Below, one piece after another: positions 1 to 8,229 of a stretch of 16,607 nucleotides of DNA; the stretch's first letter is position 1, and every line of letters begins with the position of its first letter. Source of the stretch: Desulfatitalea sp. Its GTDB lineage: Bacteria; Desulfobacterota; Desulfobacteria; Desulfobacterales; Desulfosarcinaceae. The stretch spans positions 1 to 16,607 of the forward strand of contig JABDRH010000569.1 of the NCBI GenBank assembly GCA_013041835.1, given 5' to 3'. The notes below the pieces were generated by a model. The model had not been told where the DNA came from and made no database searches. It saw only the letters and a program-made list of their open reading frames with translations. The position numbers were made by a program, and so were the translations under genes.

Positions 1-279
1 GCAAATCAGGTTCATGGGGCTAAAGGGGATCATCTGGGCGTCCGGCGCGAGACGATGCACCAATGCCAACTCGATGAGCTGCCAGAACCACTGCAGCTCC
101 GGGTTGTTCCCCAACAGATACCAGCCGTCACTGGGTGCGACCTTTTTCAAGTTTGCCTTTGCCAACGCCTTCTCCTCATCGCTCAGATGTGGCAGTTTAT
201 CGATGTCGGCGGCGGTGCGAACAATCGGCAACCGGATCCCTTTGGGTTGCTTGGTTTGTGCCGTCTTTTCCTGTCCCAT
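1..279 (-). CDS. Hypothetical protein, 3' end outside window
   Basis: The visible 93 codons run open to the window edge with no stop, so the C-terminus is missing. The ATG is chosen because a strong AGGAGGAT-type ribosome site lies just upstream (about 281-290) and the ORF is continuous from there. The N-terminus is charged and has no signal peptide (begins MGQEKTAQTKQPKG), followed by a stretch LPHLSDEEKALAKANLKK and then an aromatic segment GNNPELQWFWQLIELAL, so it is probably cytoplasmic. I do not recognise the family. It lies 83 nt downstream of the DUF1329 gene on the same strand and is probably the sixth gene of that operon. Confidence 0.6.
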   Translation of the reverse strand, partial: MGQEKTAQTKQPKGIRLPIVRTAADIDKLPHLSDEEKALAKANLKKVAPSDGWYLLGNNPELQWFWQLIELALVHRLAPDAQMIPFSPMNLIC

Positions 280-305
280 AACATCCTCCTTTTTCTTTAG
301 GTCAT

Positions 306-322
306 TCATCGTGACATGATGA
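306..322. promoter_or_regulatory. Near-perfect 17-bp palindrome in operon spacer
   Basis: TCATCGTGACATGATGA reads almost the same on both strands; only positions 311/317 and the centre break the symmetry. It lies between the DUF1329 gene and the next gene downstream. It could be a protein-binding site for internal control or a small mRNA hairpin (7 pairs including one G-T wobble, 3-nt loop). There is no T-run beside it, so it is not a standard terminator. Function is unknown. Confidence 0.35.
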
Positions 323-362
323 TTCTAAATTAAGTCAAATGATCGATGGAATTTCTCTTATC

Positions 363-1820
363 CTATTTTCCCCTTGCCTGCATGTTCTGGAAAGAGAAAT
401 AATCACGCGTAACCCAACGCACAGGAACCAGGGGCCAGGTCATCGTGATGCTCGTTTGCGGGGTTTGAAAGTTCCAGTTGATACCAAACAACCAGGAAGG
501 CAGTCCCATCTCGGGAATGAAAATCGGATAGAACAGTCCTCCCCGAAACAACCGGCCCTTCTGATCGTAATTTTCAAACCAGGTAATGGTGAACGTTTCT
601 TTGTCAACGTAAAGTATTCTCTTGCCATAGATGTAGGTAGCGTCTTTCTGAATCAGTTCCAGCACATAGTGAGGCCGTCTTTCCAAGCGAACGTTTTGAA
701 TTTCCAGTTTGCTTGGCTCGATGCATTCTATCCCATCGGTGGAGTAGGCGGGTACAAGGTACTCTCTTTCCGCAAGAATTTTAAATTCATATGGGTATAG
801 GGTGGGCGATAATTGCTGGTGAAATCCCCCGCCGTCATCATACGTGACGTTTGATCCGGCGCCTGTATCCTGGGTATCGGTCCCGGTCATTTTCCTGATT
901 CTTCTAAGCATGGCCGAATACAAATAGATCTCAACAGGATCCGTCCCTACTTTTGTTACAATGTACGTGCAGTTTCCGTATGCGTCGCGCGGGGCAAGCG
1001 CGGTCAGATCCATATGATCCAACTCATGCTGTATTTTTGCCCTTTCGTCATAAACCCCCAACGGTTCTTCATACACCCGGCCCCATAGCCGCAAATAGGG
1101 CCCCCTGCCGATTCCCATGTAGGTTTGCCTGAATTTGCCGCTCCAACAGGTGTTATAACTCATTCCAACGTTCTGATCGCATCCGGACGGATTTCGGTAC
1201 ATAAAATTGTAAATGATCTGCATGGCCTTCATTCTTTCCGAACCGGAAGGCTTTGGAAATGGGATTCCGGATATAAAGGTGTCCGGAAGAAAGAACCCCT
1301 GCGCATCCTGCTTGGTCTTGCCCATGTTCCGTAAGGTGGCCTCTGTATAGGGCAGCGGGTAATAGATTTGCTGGGTCGGCACGACCTCGAATTCGGCAAA
1401 ACACCCGCCAAAAGGCGGCTCTCCGGGCTTAAAGAACTTCTCGTACATTAAAGGAATCATCAATTCCTTAAGTCCCGGATATTTCTGTTTATCCTGATAA
1501 GTGTATTTGCCGGGCTGGATCTCGGGCGCAATCTTGCCCACCAAGTCAGATGATTTGAATCCGGTGGCTTCAGCCCACTTGGCTTTCATGGTCGCCATAT
1601 CATGGCAGTAATGGGCATAGTCCTCGGCAGGCATGATCTGTTTGGGGCCGTATGTTTTTACCACCGGCCTGGGATCGTTTTCAAAGAACCTTTTTGCTTC
1701 TTGCAGCTTTTCAAAATCCGGCATGTATTGCTCCGCGCCCATGGTCACGGGCGCTGCGGTAAACGACACCATTAAGCAGAAAACGAATATTCGCAGAGAC
1801 AGGACCCTGATTTTTTTCAT
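363..1820 (-). CDS. DUF1329 family periplasmic protein
   Basis: A 485-aa protein of the DUF1329 family (PF07044), which from memory is related to the LolA/LolB lipoprotein carrier fold. Residues 1-29 form a Sec signal peptide (MKKIRVLSLRIFVFCLMVSF, then a small-residue cleavage region ending MGA). Family-like features are the YPLPYTEAT and GIPFPKPSG segments in the first half and, near the C-terminus, YGKRILYVDKETF followed by WFENYDQKGRLFR. The start is the ATG at 1820, which has GGAGGATGAC directly upstream; a 24-codon upstream extension has no ribosome site and would bury the signal peptide. It follows the DUF1302 barrel gene by 87 nt, a pairing that recurs in many Proteobacteria. The likely role is a periplasmic partner for hydrophobic substrate transfer to or from the barrel; this is inference, and no biochemical function is established here. 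Confidence 0.85.
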   Translation of the reverse strand: MKKIRVLSLRIFVFCLMVSFTAAPVTMGAEQYMPDFEKLQEAKRFFENDPRPVVKTYGPKQIMPAEDYAHYCHDMATMKAKWAEATGFKSSDLVGKIAPEIQPGKYTYQDKQKYPGLKELMIPLMYEKFFKPGEPPFGGCFAEFEVVPTQQIYYPLPYTEATLRNMGKTKQDAQGFFLPDTFISGIPFPKPSGSERMKAMQIIYNFMYRNPSGCDQNVGMSYNTCWSGKFRQTYMGIGRGPYLRLWGRVYEEPLGVYDERAKIQHELDHMDLTALAPRDAYGNCTYIVTKVGTDPVEIYLYSAMLRRIRKMTGTDTQDTGAGSNVTYDDGGGFHQQLSPTLYPYEFKILAEREYLVPAYSTDGIECIEPSKLEIQNVRLERRPHYVLELIQKDATYIYGKRILYVDKETFTITWFENYDQKGRLFRGGLFYPIFIPEMGLPSWLFGINWNFQTPQTSITMTWPLVPVRWVTRDYFSFQNMQARGK

Positions 1821-1907
1821 GTCATCCTCCATTTCATTTTCATTTGTAGTATAGATGCTGAACCGCTCAATTGAACTGTTGCAGCCACACAAACCCCGCT
1901 GACTCAG

Positions 1908-3419
1908 CTAAAATTTATACTGGGCCTTGAACGAAACGTAATCCTTATGATCATATATCTGCATCCCTTGCCCTTCTTTGTTGCCACCAAAGAATGTCGC
2001 ACCCAAAACAAACGACCACTTGTGGCTGTGTAAATACGTCATCGTCGGTTTGACAAGATAGGAATCACTATTCCACAAATGATTCCAGGCAACCATCGGG
2101 ATCAGGCGCGAGAGCCAATAGTTTGTGCTGACCGAAATTGTCGTCACATGGTTATATTTTTCAGCAGCGCCTTCGGTGCTGAATACCCTGTTCTCATAAC
2201 CATCTTCAATATCCGAGATGTGACGCAAATAGTACTGCCCGGAAAACTTAAACTTCTGGTTTGGATTTAACCAGCGGATCGGCACTGACATCTCCAAGCT
2301 CCCGGCGATCCTCATGTCGTCGTGCTCTTCAAATTCGGCATTTGTAAGGTTATAGAACGTGCTGTTAAACAGGTATGCCCACTCCAGCCGGAGAAACGGC
2401 GCGCTGATTCCGCCGATCCTGGGTATGAAGCCAAGCTCCCTTGCAAACATTCCGCCGATCATCCTGCGAATGGGGAAATAGCCGGCCTGGTCAAAATGTG
2501 CGGTCAGTTGACCATCTATGATCGTGGGAGGGGAAATGCCGATTGTATGCGTCAAGGGGCCGATATCTCTGCCATAAAGAAAATTGAAACTGACAAGCGC
2601 TTCACCGAGCAATGCCTGCAACCTTACACCGATCCTGCTATCCGACCATTCCTCTGGTTTTTCGAGACGAAGATTTGTTGATCCAAACAAAGTTCCGGGG
2701 GGAAAGGGCGCGGGGACCTCTATATATGGCGCCCATATGCCCCACACTTCATTGCCGGAACCCGCACCACGCGTGTATATATCATTGTCGACGATCGGAT
2801 CCCAAACGACTTGGAAGTTAACATTCGAAACCCAAGCGGACGTAAGAGGCAAGCCTTGGTCATACCGCACCATCCAGGTTGGAACGATCGTTGTCTCAAA
2901 TTCGATATCACTGGGGCCCCTTATTGCATCCGTCGGGTTGAGCTGGTCCAACAGCCTGAATCCGGTCATCTCACCCCAAGACACAATTTGTTTTCCGACA
3001 CGCACCATGTTGTTGCCCGGTGTCCATGTTGCGTGAATTTCCCTCAATATTCGCCAGTACTCGTCATCAAATGCCATTTCATCGGACTTGTCGAACTGTC
3101 TTCTTTTCCACGTGCTGTCATCGCTGTAGATAGGGTAAACCAAGTTATAGTTCAGTGTCGTCATGCCGTACAGCTTTAGACGGTTGGACGGCTTGTAATC
3201 TCCCTCAAAAATCGCGGTCGTAAGCGCTTGATTGATACCTTGATACGTGTCGTATTCGTCTTGCCACCCATATTGGACGGATTGCGACAGTTGCCCGAAA
3301 AGAGATAGCGGTCTGTCAAAGACCGAAAATGTAGTCGCCTCTAAAGGATTTGGTGCACCAATCACAAGACTTAAGATGAATGCAAGAAACAGCCCGATGA
3401 AACCCTTTTTCATGGTCAT
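1908..3419 (-). CDS. DUF1302 family outer-membrane beta-barrel protein
   Basis: A 503-aa protein of the DUF1302 family (PF06980). It starts with a signal peptide (MTMKKGFIGLFLAFILSLVI, cleavage near residue 28) and continues as alternating amphipathic strands rich in Tyr/Trp. The segment RVGKQIVSWGEMTGFRLL followed by DQLNPTD matches the family's conserved 'R-x-G-x-Q-x-x-x-W-G-E ... NP-x-D' block. The last residues (YVSFKAQYKF) end in an aromatic residue, as expected for BAM-inserted barrels. The first ATG is preferred over one two codons later because AGGAGGT lies 6 nt before it. It sits between the RND transporter and DUF1329 genes and is the likely outer-membrane channel or receptor of the system. 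Direction of transport and substrate cannot be read from sequence. Confidence 0.87.
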   Translation of the reverse strand: MTMKKGFIGLFLAFILSLVIGAPNPLEATTFSVFDRPLSLFGQLSQSVQYGWQDEYDTYQGINQALTTAIFEGDYKPSNRLKLYGMTTLNYNLVYPIYSDDSTWKRRQFDKSDEMAFDDEYWRILREIHATWTPGNNMVRVGKQIVSWGEMTGFRLLDQLNPTDAIRGPSDIEFETTIVPTWMVRYDQGLPLTSAWVSNVNFQVVWDPIVDNDIYTRGAGSGNEVWGIWAPYIEVPAPFPPGTLFGSTNLRLEKPEEWSDSRIGVRLQALLGEALVSFNFLYGRDIGPLTHTIGISPPTIIDGQLTAHFDQAGYFPIRRMIGGMFARELGFIPRIGGISAPFLRLEWAYLFNSTFYNLTNAEFEEHDDMRIAGSLEMSVPIRWLNPNQKFKFSGQYYLRHISDIEDGYENRVFSTEGAAEKYNHVTTISVSTNYWLSRLIPMVAWNHLWNSDSYLVKPTMTYLHSHKWSFVLGATFFGGNKEGQGMQIYDHKDYVSFKAQYKF

Positions 3420-3522
3420 AGTGTTACCTCCTCATCCAATGCTGGTGTTTGTCTCCGTTTACGAGGCCTTTCGCTTCATTTCAAACTCAACCCCTTGACC
3501 CTGTTGTCTACGCCATCATTTT

Positions 3523-5949
3523 TTATCGGGAAATGCCTATTGTTGCCCCTCCTTCCATCAAAGCCGAAGACTTTAATTCAGCCCTGCGAATGAATTTCGG
3601 CTTTATGACATAAAGCATCAAAGGATGTAACGTTATGGTTAATATTGCGTTCGCGCTCAAGATGATCGCCAGAAAAAAACCGACATCGGACTGAAATTTC
3701 AAATCTGAAAAGAAGTACCATGGAATGATCGGCAAAATGATCGTCAGCGCGGTGTAGAAAACTGCTTTTCCGCAGGTACAGATGGACTGGGTGATGGTGT
3801 TTTTCCAGTCTCCGCCTTGAATCGGAAATTCTTCGATTGCGCGGCTGTAAAGGTAAATCGCAAAATCGATCCCCACGCCTGCTCCGATCGCAAAAACAGG
3901 GAGCGTATTTATCGAAAGGCCCATACCCGTCAAAGCCATATAGGCGGCAGCCAGGCTGTTGGACAGGATCAACGGTACCGTCAACATGATGCCCGCGACA
4001 AATGACCTGAACAATAGTGTCATGATGACAAAAAGCGCGGAGTAGATCATCAGATCGATGAGAAGATGGTACCTTTTCATCGATTCATTGAGGGCGATCT
4101 CCATTCCGATCCTTCCACCGGCCAGCTTAAATTCACCCTTTTCGACTTTCATGGGATGCGTCTTGAAAAAAGCATAGGCGGCGTCCCGGATTCTGAGCAG
4201 GTTGTCCGACGTATGATCCGCGAAAAACAGAATCGTCTGGCCGCTTTGCTTTTTTTCGTCTATGAAGCGTGCAAGATATTGGACACCCATGCTTTGCGTG
4301 ACATACGAAATGCAAAATCGCATCACATTGTCCTGCATGGGCAACTGGTCCCATACCTCATCCGCATCGTGCCAGATCGTGTTTACCGCCTTTATGACGT
4401 CATTGAGTGAAAGGCTTGATTTATAGATGTCGGGAAGGCGCTCTTTCATATAGCGACCAAAGTCTTCAAACGTGTTCAACACGGCTGGGTCACAAGCCGA
4501 TTCCGGCTCTCCCTGATAATACAAAACAAGGCTTTCCGAAGAGCGATCGAATTTTTCGTTAATGATGCGCTGGTCCTGGTTGTACGCATGGTCCGGGAAA
4601 AGAATGGGTGAACCCGGCGTTGGATCTCCAATCTTGAGTTCTCCAATCTGGATTACCGCTCCCACGGCAACCAGGAGGATCCCCCCCCCGACCACCCATC
4701 TGCTGGACCGGCTCCGAATTGAATGGTTGGTGATGGACATGATGGCCCGCGCCAACCCGTCATTCTGACATGTCTCCTTTTTCCATGCGCCGGTATTTAC
4801 TTTCCACCGGAGAAGGCTCGCGATCACGGGAACCAGGAAACCGGTTAAAGAAATGGTGGCCATCCAGAAGCTCATGATAATGGCGAGCTGCTGCATCAGA
4901 ATGATTTTTGCGGCAAAGAGAACGGCGAACCCGGCAACGTCCGTGGCGACGGCTGTAACGTTAGGAAGCCACATCGTACGCATTGTTTCATAGCAGGCAA
5001 GCTTTTTGTCTCCTTTCGATGAGTCGAGTTCCTCGAAATACCGGTAGGTTATCTGTTGCGCGTTACCGATCATCCTCGCGCAGATGAGGAAGGCGACGAC
5101 GTAAAGCAAGGGGTTGAAGTTTATGCCGGTGAATCCGATAAAGCCCAGGCCCCAGACGGTAAGAATGAATGCGTTGCTCATGACCGCAATCATGCCCACC
5201 GGGTTTCCTCGAAAGATGAGCACGAGAACGACAATCATGGCAAGGATGCTCAGGAAAAAGATAAATAGGATCTGCCCCTTCAAGCTGTAGATCCAGCCCA
5301 TCAGAGAAGGAAATCCAACGATGTGAACAGAGCTGTTCGCATCCGAATAGTCCTTCACGAGCTGTTGGAGCTTTTGGTGCACCAGCGAATACGGCACTGT
5401 TTCGCGGAATTCGGTCACCAGCAGCGCCGCGGTCCCGTCTTCGGATACCATGGTCCCGCGATAAGATGGAGACATATATATTCGCTTTTTCAGAAGATCC
5501 ATCTCTTGTGCAGTTTCCGGTGTCTTATTGAAATAGAGCGGCGTTACGGATATCTCACCTTTTGCCCGCGCCATGACGGCCTTCGACCCAAGCGAGGCAA
5601 TCGACTTCGTCAATCCCCGATGGACTTCCTCCCACAATTCAACCTCCATGGTCATCTTTTTCAACTTGTTGAGAAACGCCGTGTTGAATATGTCCCCTTC
5701 CTTTACTTGGATTGCAATCACCGCCCCCGACGCCCCGCTTCCAAAGATCCTTGAAAACTGAAAGCTGAGTTTCAGATAGGGATGGTCGTAGGGGAACATC
5801 GCTGCAAGCTGAACCTGTCCGCGAATTTGAAAGGCACCATATAAAAAAATTGTGGTGATGATGAGCAACAGCACCAATGCGGATATCCTGTGCTTTGTGA
5901 CTGCCCAGTAGAACCGATCCGGCTTCGTTGTTTTTTGTACGTCCTTCAC
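3523..5949 (-). CDS. RND superfamily transporter (MMPL/SSD type)
   Basis: An 808-aa inner-membrane transporter of the RND 'predicted exporter' group (MMPL-type, COG1033-like). The layout is the RND duplication: TM1 (about residues 20-40), a large periplasmic domain, TM2-6, TM7 near residues 420-440, a second periplasmic domain, then TM8-12. The second half has the typical TM10 motif GVGIDFAIYL, with Asp at residue 695; the equivalent first-half helix reads AFLICARMIGNAQQ and has no acidic residue. I chose the GTG at 5949 because AGGAGGAATT directly precedes it; an upstream 18-codon extension has no ribosome site. No periplasmic adaptor gene is nearby, so it differs from AcrB-type systems. A run of nine G (residues 421-423) lies in the coding strand. 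Relatives move lipids, hopanoids or other hydrophobic molecules; the proton-motive drive is inferred from the family. Confidence 0.88.
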   Translation of the reverse strand: MKDVQKTTKPDRFYWAVTKHRISALVLLLIITTIFLYGAFQIRGQVQLAAMFPYDHPYLKLSFQFSRIFGSGASGAVIAIQVKEGDIFNTAFLNKLKKMTMEVELWEEVHRGLTKSIASLGSKAVMARAKGEISVTPLYFNKTPETAQEMDLLKKRIYMSPSYRGTMVSEDGTAALLVTEFRETVPYSLVHQKLQQLVKDYSDANSSVHIVGFPSLMGWIYSLKGQILFIFFLSILAMIVVLVLIFRGNPVGMIAVMSNAFILTVWGLGFIGFTGINFNPLLYVVAFLICARMIGNAQQITYRYFEELDSSKGDKKLACYETMRTMWLPNVTAVATDVAGFAVLFAAKIILMQQLAIIMSFWMATISLTGFLVPVIASLLRWKVNTGAWKKETCQNDGLARAIMSITNHSIRSRSSRWVVGGGILLVAVGAVIQIGELKIGDPTPGSPILFPDHAYNQDQRIINEKFDRSSESLVLYYQGEPESACDPAVLNTFEDFGRYMKERLPDIYKSSLSLNDVIKAVNTIWHDADEVWDQLPMQDNVMRFCISYVTQSMGVQYLARFIDEKKQSGQTILFFADHTSDNLLRIRDAAYAFFKTHPMKVEKGEFKLAGGRIGMEIALNESMKRYHLLIDLMIYSALFVIMTLLFRSFVAGIMLTVPLILSNSLAAAYMALTGMGLSINTLPVFAIGAGVGIDFAIYLYSRAIEEFPIQGGDWKNTITQSICTCGKAVFYTALTIILPIIPWYFFSDLKFQSDVGFFLAIILSANAILTITLHPLMLYVIKPKFIRRAELKSSALMEGGATIGISR

Positions 5950-6045
5950 AATTCCTCCTATAGCCAACGCAGGTGTCAAGCAAGCGCTACGCCACAGCCC
6001 CAATATCTTTCACACGGTTTATGCAACAGGGATATGAAACATACT

Positions 6046-7101
6046 TTACTTTCCAATCGACTGCCACGTACCCGATAAACTTGGGCCATCGTTGTGATAG
6101 ATACTCCCTTCCATCCCCACGACGGCGAACCCGAAAGTTTCTTTCGGCGCAATCCGATAGAACCATCTATAGCCGATGGGCGGCTGAAAAGATGGTTTTG
6201 TCCAGGTTTTTCCTTCATCCATGCTCACCCATATGCCCTCTTTTCCAGCGATCGCCACCATTTGGCCTGAACGGTCGGTGGTAACGGACTTGAGCGCAAC
6301 CTTGCCGAGTCCCGTTTGAATCGTTTGCCATGTCCCGCCGCCATCCGTCGTCGTGACAACATGGCCGTCTATCCCAACCGCCCACGCTCTGTGCGCATCG
6401 ACAGCCGTAACGCCAAACAGGTAGTTCCCGGCTATGATTTTGCCGGTCTGCATATCCTGTCCAAATTCACCGGCCTGCCATTGCCAATGCGCCCCCCCAT
6501 CATCCGTGTGGTAGGTATAGCCATATTCACCCACCGCCCAGCCGTTTACCGGATCCGAGAACGACACGGCTTTGAGGATAAAGTCCTGATCGCTGAACTG
6601 TACCGTCCAGGTCTTGCCGCCGTTATCCGTATAAAGGATGTAGGTCTTTTCCGTGACGATCCAACCTTTGTCCGGTGAGACAAAAAAAACATCCATCAGA
6701 TAAAAATTTTCGACGGGACTCTCCTGCGGCGCCCATGTATTGCCGCCGTCTTCGGTATGAATAATGGTGCTTGCGTCGCCCACGGCCCATCCGCTTTTCG
6801 AGTCGACAAAGAAGACGCTGGTCAGGGTTGCTCTCGTACCCGTATTCTGGGCCTCCCATGTTGCGCCCCCGTCGGTGCTGTGGTAAATGACGCCGTATCT
6901 TCCGCACACCCAACCCTGCCCTGCCTCGGGAAAACTGACCCCGAAAAGGTCTTCGCCAATCGTATGCGCATCGCCGAAGGCGCTCATTGGCATCATGAGC
7001 AAACAAATTACGCCACACAGCAAACTTGTCCAAAGCAGGTGGCTGGATGCTTTGTTCCACCGTTTTTCAACTCTCGACGCGGCATGAAGCTTTTCTTTCA
7101 C
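6046..7101 (-). CDS. YCF48/BNR-repeat secreted beta-propeller protein
   Basis: A 351-aa protein resembling the Ycf48/Hcf136 photosystem II assembly factor and related BNR-repeat proteins. After an N-terminal signal sequence (hydrophobic SLLCGVICLLMMPMSAFG, about residues 26-43), six Asp-box motifs of the S/T-x-D-G-G-x-T-W type occur near residues 75, 116, 158, 199, 252 and 293 (for example STDGGATW, YTDNGGKTW, SMDEGKTW), and GWAVG-type strands recur between them. The spacing of about 41 residues fits propeller blades. Start choice: AGGAGG lies 10 nt before the GTG at 7101 and 4 nt before a TTG at 7107; both are possible, and a longer GTG start at 7143 has no ribosome site. Photosynthesis is not implied: homologues beside RND/DUF1302/DUF1329 genes occur in non-phototrophs. 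A periplasmic scaffold or assembly role is inferred. Confidence 0.83.
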   Translation of the reverse strand: MKEKLHAASRVEKRWNKASSHLLWTSLLCGVICLLMMPMSAFGDAHTIGEDLFGVSFPEAGQGWVCGRYGVIYHSTDGGATWEAQNTGTRATLTSVFFVDSKSGWAVGDASTIIHTEDGGNTWAPQESPVENFYLMDVFFVSPDKGWIVTEKTYILYTDNGGKTWTVQFSDQDFILKAVSFSDPVNGWAVGEYGYTYHTDDGGAHWQWQAGEFGQDMQTGKIIAGNYLFGVTAVDAHRAWAVGIDGHVVTTTDGGGTWQTIQTGLGKVALKSVTTDRSGQMVAIAGKEGIWVSMDEGKTWTKPSFQPPIGYRWFYRIAPKETFGFAVVGMEGSIYHNDGPSLSGTWQSIGK

Positions 7102-7206
7102 AATCAACGTTCCTCCTGCTTGATTTTGCCGATCAGAGATCACGCGAGGGGGAAGGCGATCACCAACCCCACCTCCCCTAAGCTAATGCGAAACGATAGA
7201 ACCGCG

Positions 7207-8214
7207 TCATTTGCCGGTTTTCTGTTTGTACAGTTCCGGAACGAATCTCGGTAAATCCTGAAATTCCTTGATGCAATGCTCCCGCATCGCATCAAGGAAT
7301 GGTTGCGGTGTTGTTTCCGGAAATGTAAAAATGGAATGTAAGTTGATTCCTTGACTCGATGCAGTGAACGTATGAATGAGCTGGCCCATCTTTTTATCAT
7401 CCGGAGTCAGCAAACTCCCCCCACCTCCGGCTTGCAGACCCACACGGAATTCACAGTAATATGGCCAAATCATCTCCTTTATGATTATGCGGGACTCAGT
7501 GGCGCCAGGCGGTAAAACCACTTCGGACACGAAATGCATCTCGGGACACCATAACCTATAGTAAGGAATACTATTGACCATCCACCACTGAAACATCTCC
7601 GGTGTAATACCGGCTATTTGCTGGTCAACCACGACGTCCACCGTCTTGTCCCCTGACTCCTCGAAAGCCTTTAGCAACAGTTCATGTCCTGTTGGCGGTT
7701 GCTCATAACGTTCCGGGTGCTTATACAATTGCGGTAGAAATCTTGGCAGATCCTGGACTTCCTCTTTAAAATGCGCCCGTATCGCGTCGCAAAACGACTC
7801 AGGCGTCTTGGCCGGGAGGGTGTGCACGGCCTCCATTATGATGCCATCGGATGTTGGTCTGAGTCCGCCGCCGACTTTTCCCATTATTTCGCCATCAGGG
7901 GTTAGCAAATGAAGTCCTCCGGGACCGACGCCGATATTCAATTCACAATAATATGGCCATATCATTTCCTTGATAATCCCACGCATTTCACCCTCAGACG
8001 TCTGCCACCGTTCCTCTACAAAGTGCATCTTGGGGTACCACAACCGGTAATACGTTGGAATATTGACCATCCACCACTGAAACATCTCCGGGGTAAGACC
8101 AACGACTTCCTGTTCATCCGTGAATTCCACCATCTTGCCATCGGATTCCTCGAAAGCCTTGAGCAACAGTTCATGTCCTGTCGGGGGAGGTGTTAGATTT
8201 AGCACTTTAGCCAT
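7207..8214 (-). CDS. Tandem two-unit PhlG-like (DAPG hydrolase-like) protein
   Basis: A 335-aa protein made of two homologous units with a period of about 163 residues. TGHELLLKAFEES occurs at residues 12 and 175, TPEMFQWWMVN at 41 and 204, and EMIWPYYCE at 83 and 247. The block TPEMFQWW...YYRLWxPxMHF resembles the PhlG 2,4-diacetylphloroglucinol hydrolase family (PF18089), a Bet v 1-like fold with a Zn site of two His and two Glu. Each unit keeps a candidate set: H64, E83, H148xxxE152 and H227, E247, H313xxxE317. The units are much shorter than PhlG (about 290 aa), so a C-C hydrolase activity is only a guess; a hydrophobic-ligand-binding role is equally possible. No signal peptide, so cytoplasmic. 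ATG 8214 is preferred over 8229 because AGAGGA lies about 7 nt before it. First gene of the operon, 105 nt before the YCF48-like gene. Confidence 0.62.
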   Translation of the reverse strand: MAKVLNLTPPPTGHELLLKAFEESDGKMVEFTDEQEVVGLTPEMFQWWMVNIPTYYRLWYPKMHFVEERWQTSEGEMRGIIKEMIWPYYCELNIGVGPGGLHLLTPDGEIMGKVGGGLRPTSDGIIMEAVHTLPAKTPESFCDAIRAHFKEEVQDLPRFLPQLYKHPERYEQPPTGHELLLKAFEESGDKTVDVVVDQQIAGITPEMFQWWMVNSIPYYRLWCPEMHFVSEVVLPPGATESRIIIKEMIWPYYCEFRVGLQAGGGGSLLTPDDKKMGQLIHTFTASSQGINLHSIFTFPETTPQPFLDAMREHCIKEFQDLPRFVPELYKQKTGK

Positions 8215-8229
8215 TTTTTTTCCTCTCAT

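Noticed and set aside
1821..1892. 24-residue N-terminal extension of the DUF1329 protein
   Set aside because: It would place a Cys-rich polar segment before a clear signal peptide; the internal ATG has an adjacent strong ribosome site.
6046..7101. Photosystem II assembly factor annotation
   Set aside because: Asp-box repeats resemble Ycf48, but no photosynthesis genes are present and the operon context points to envelope transport.
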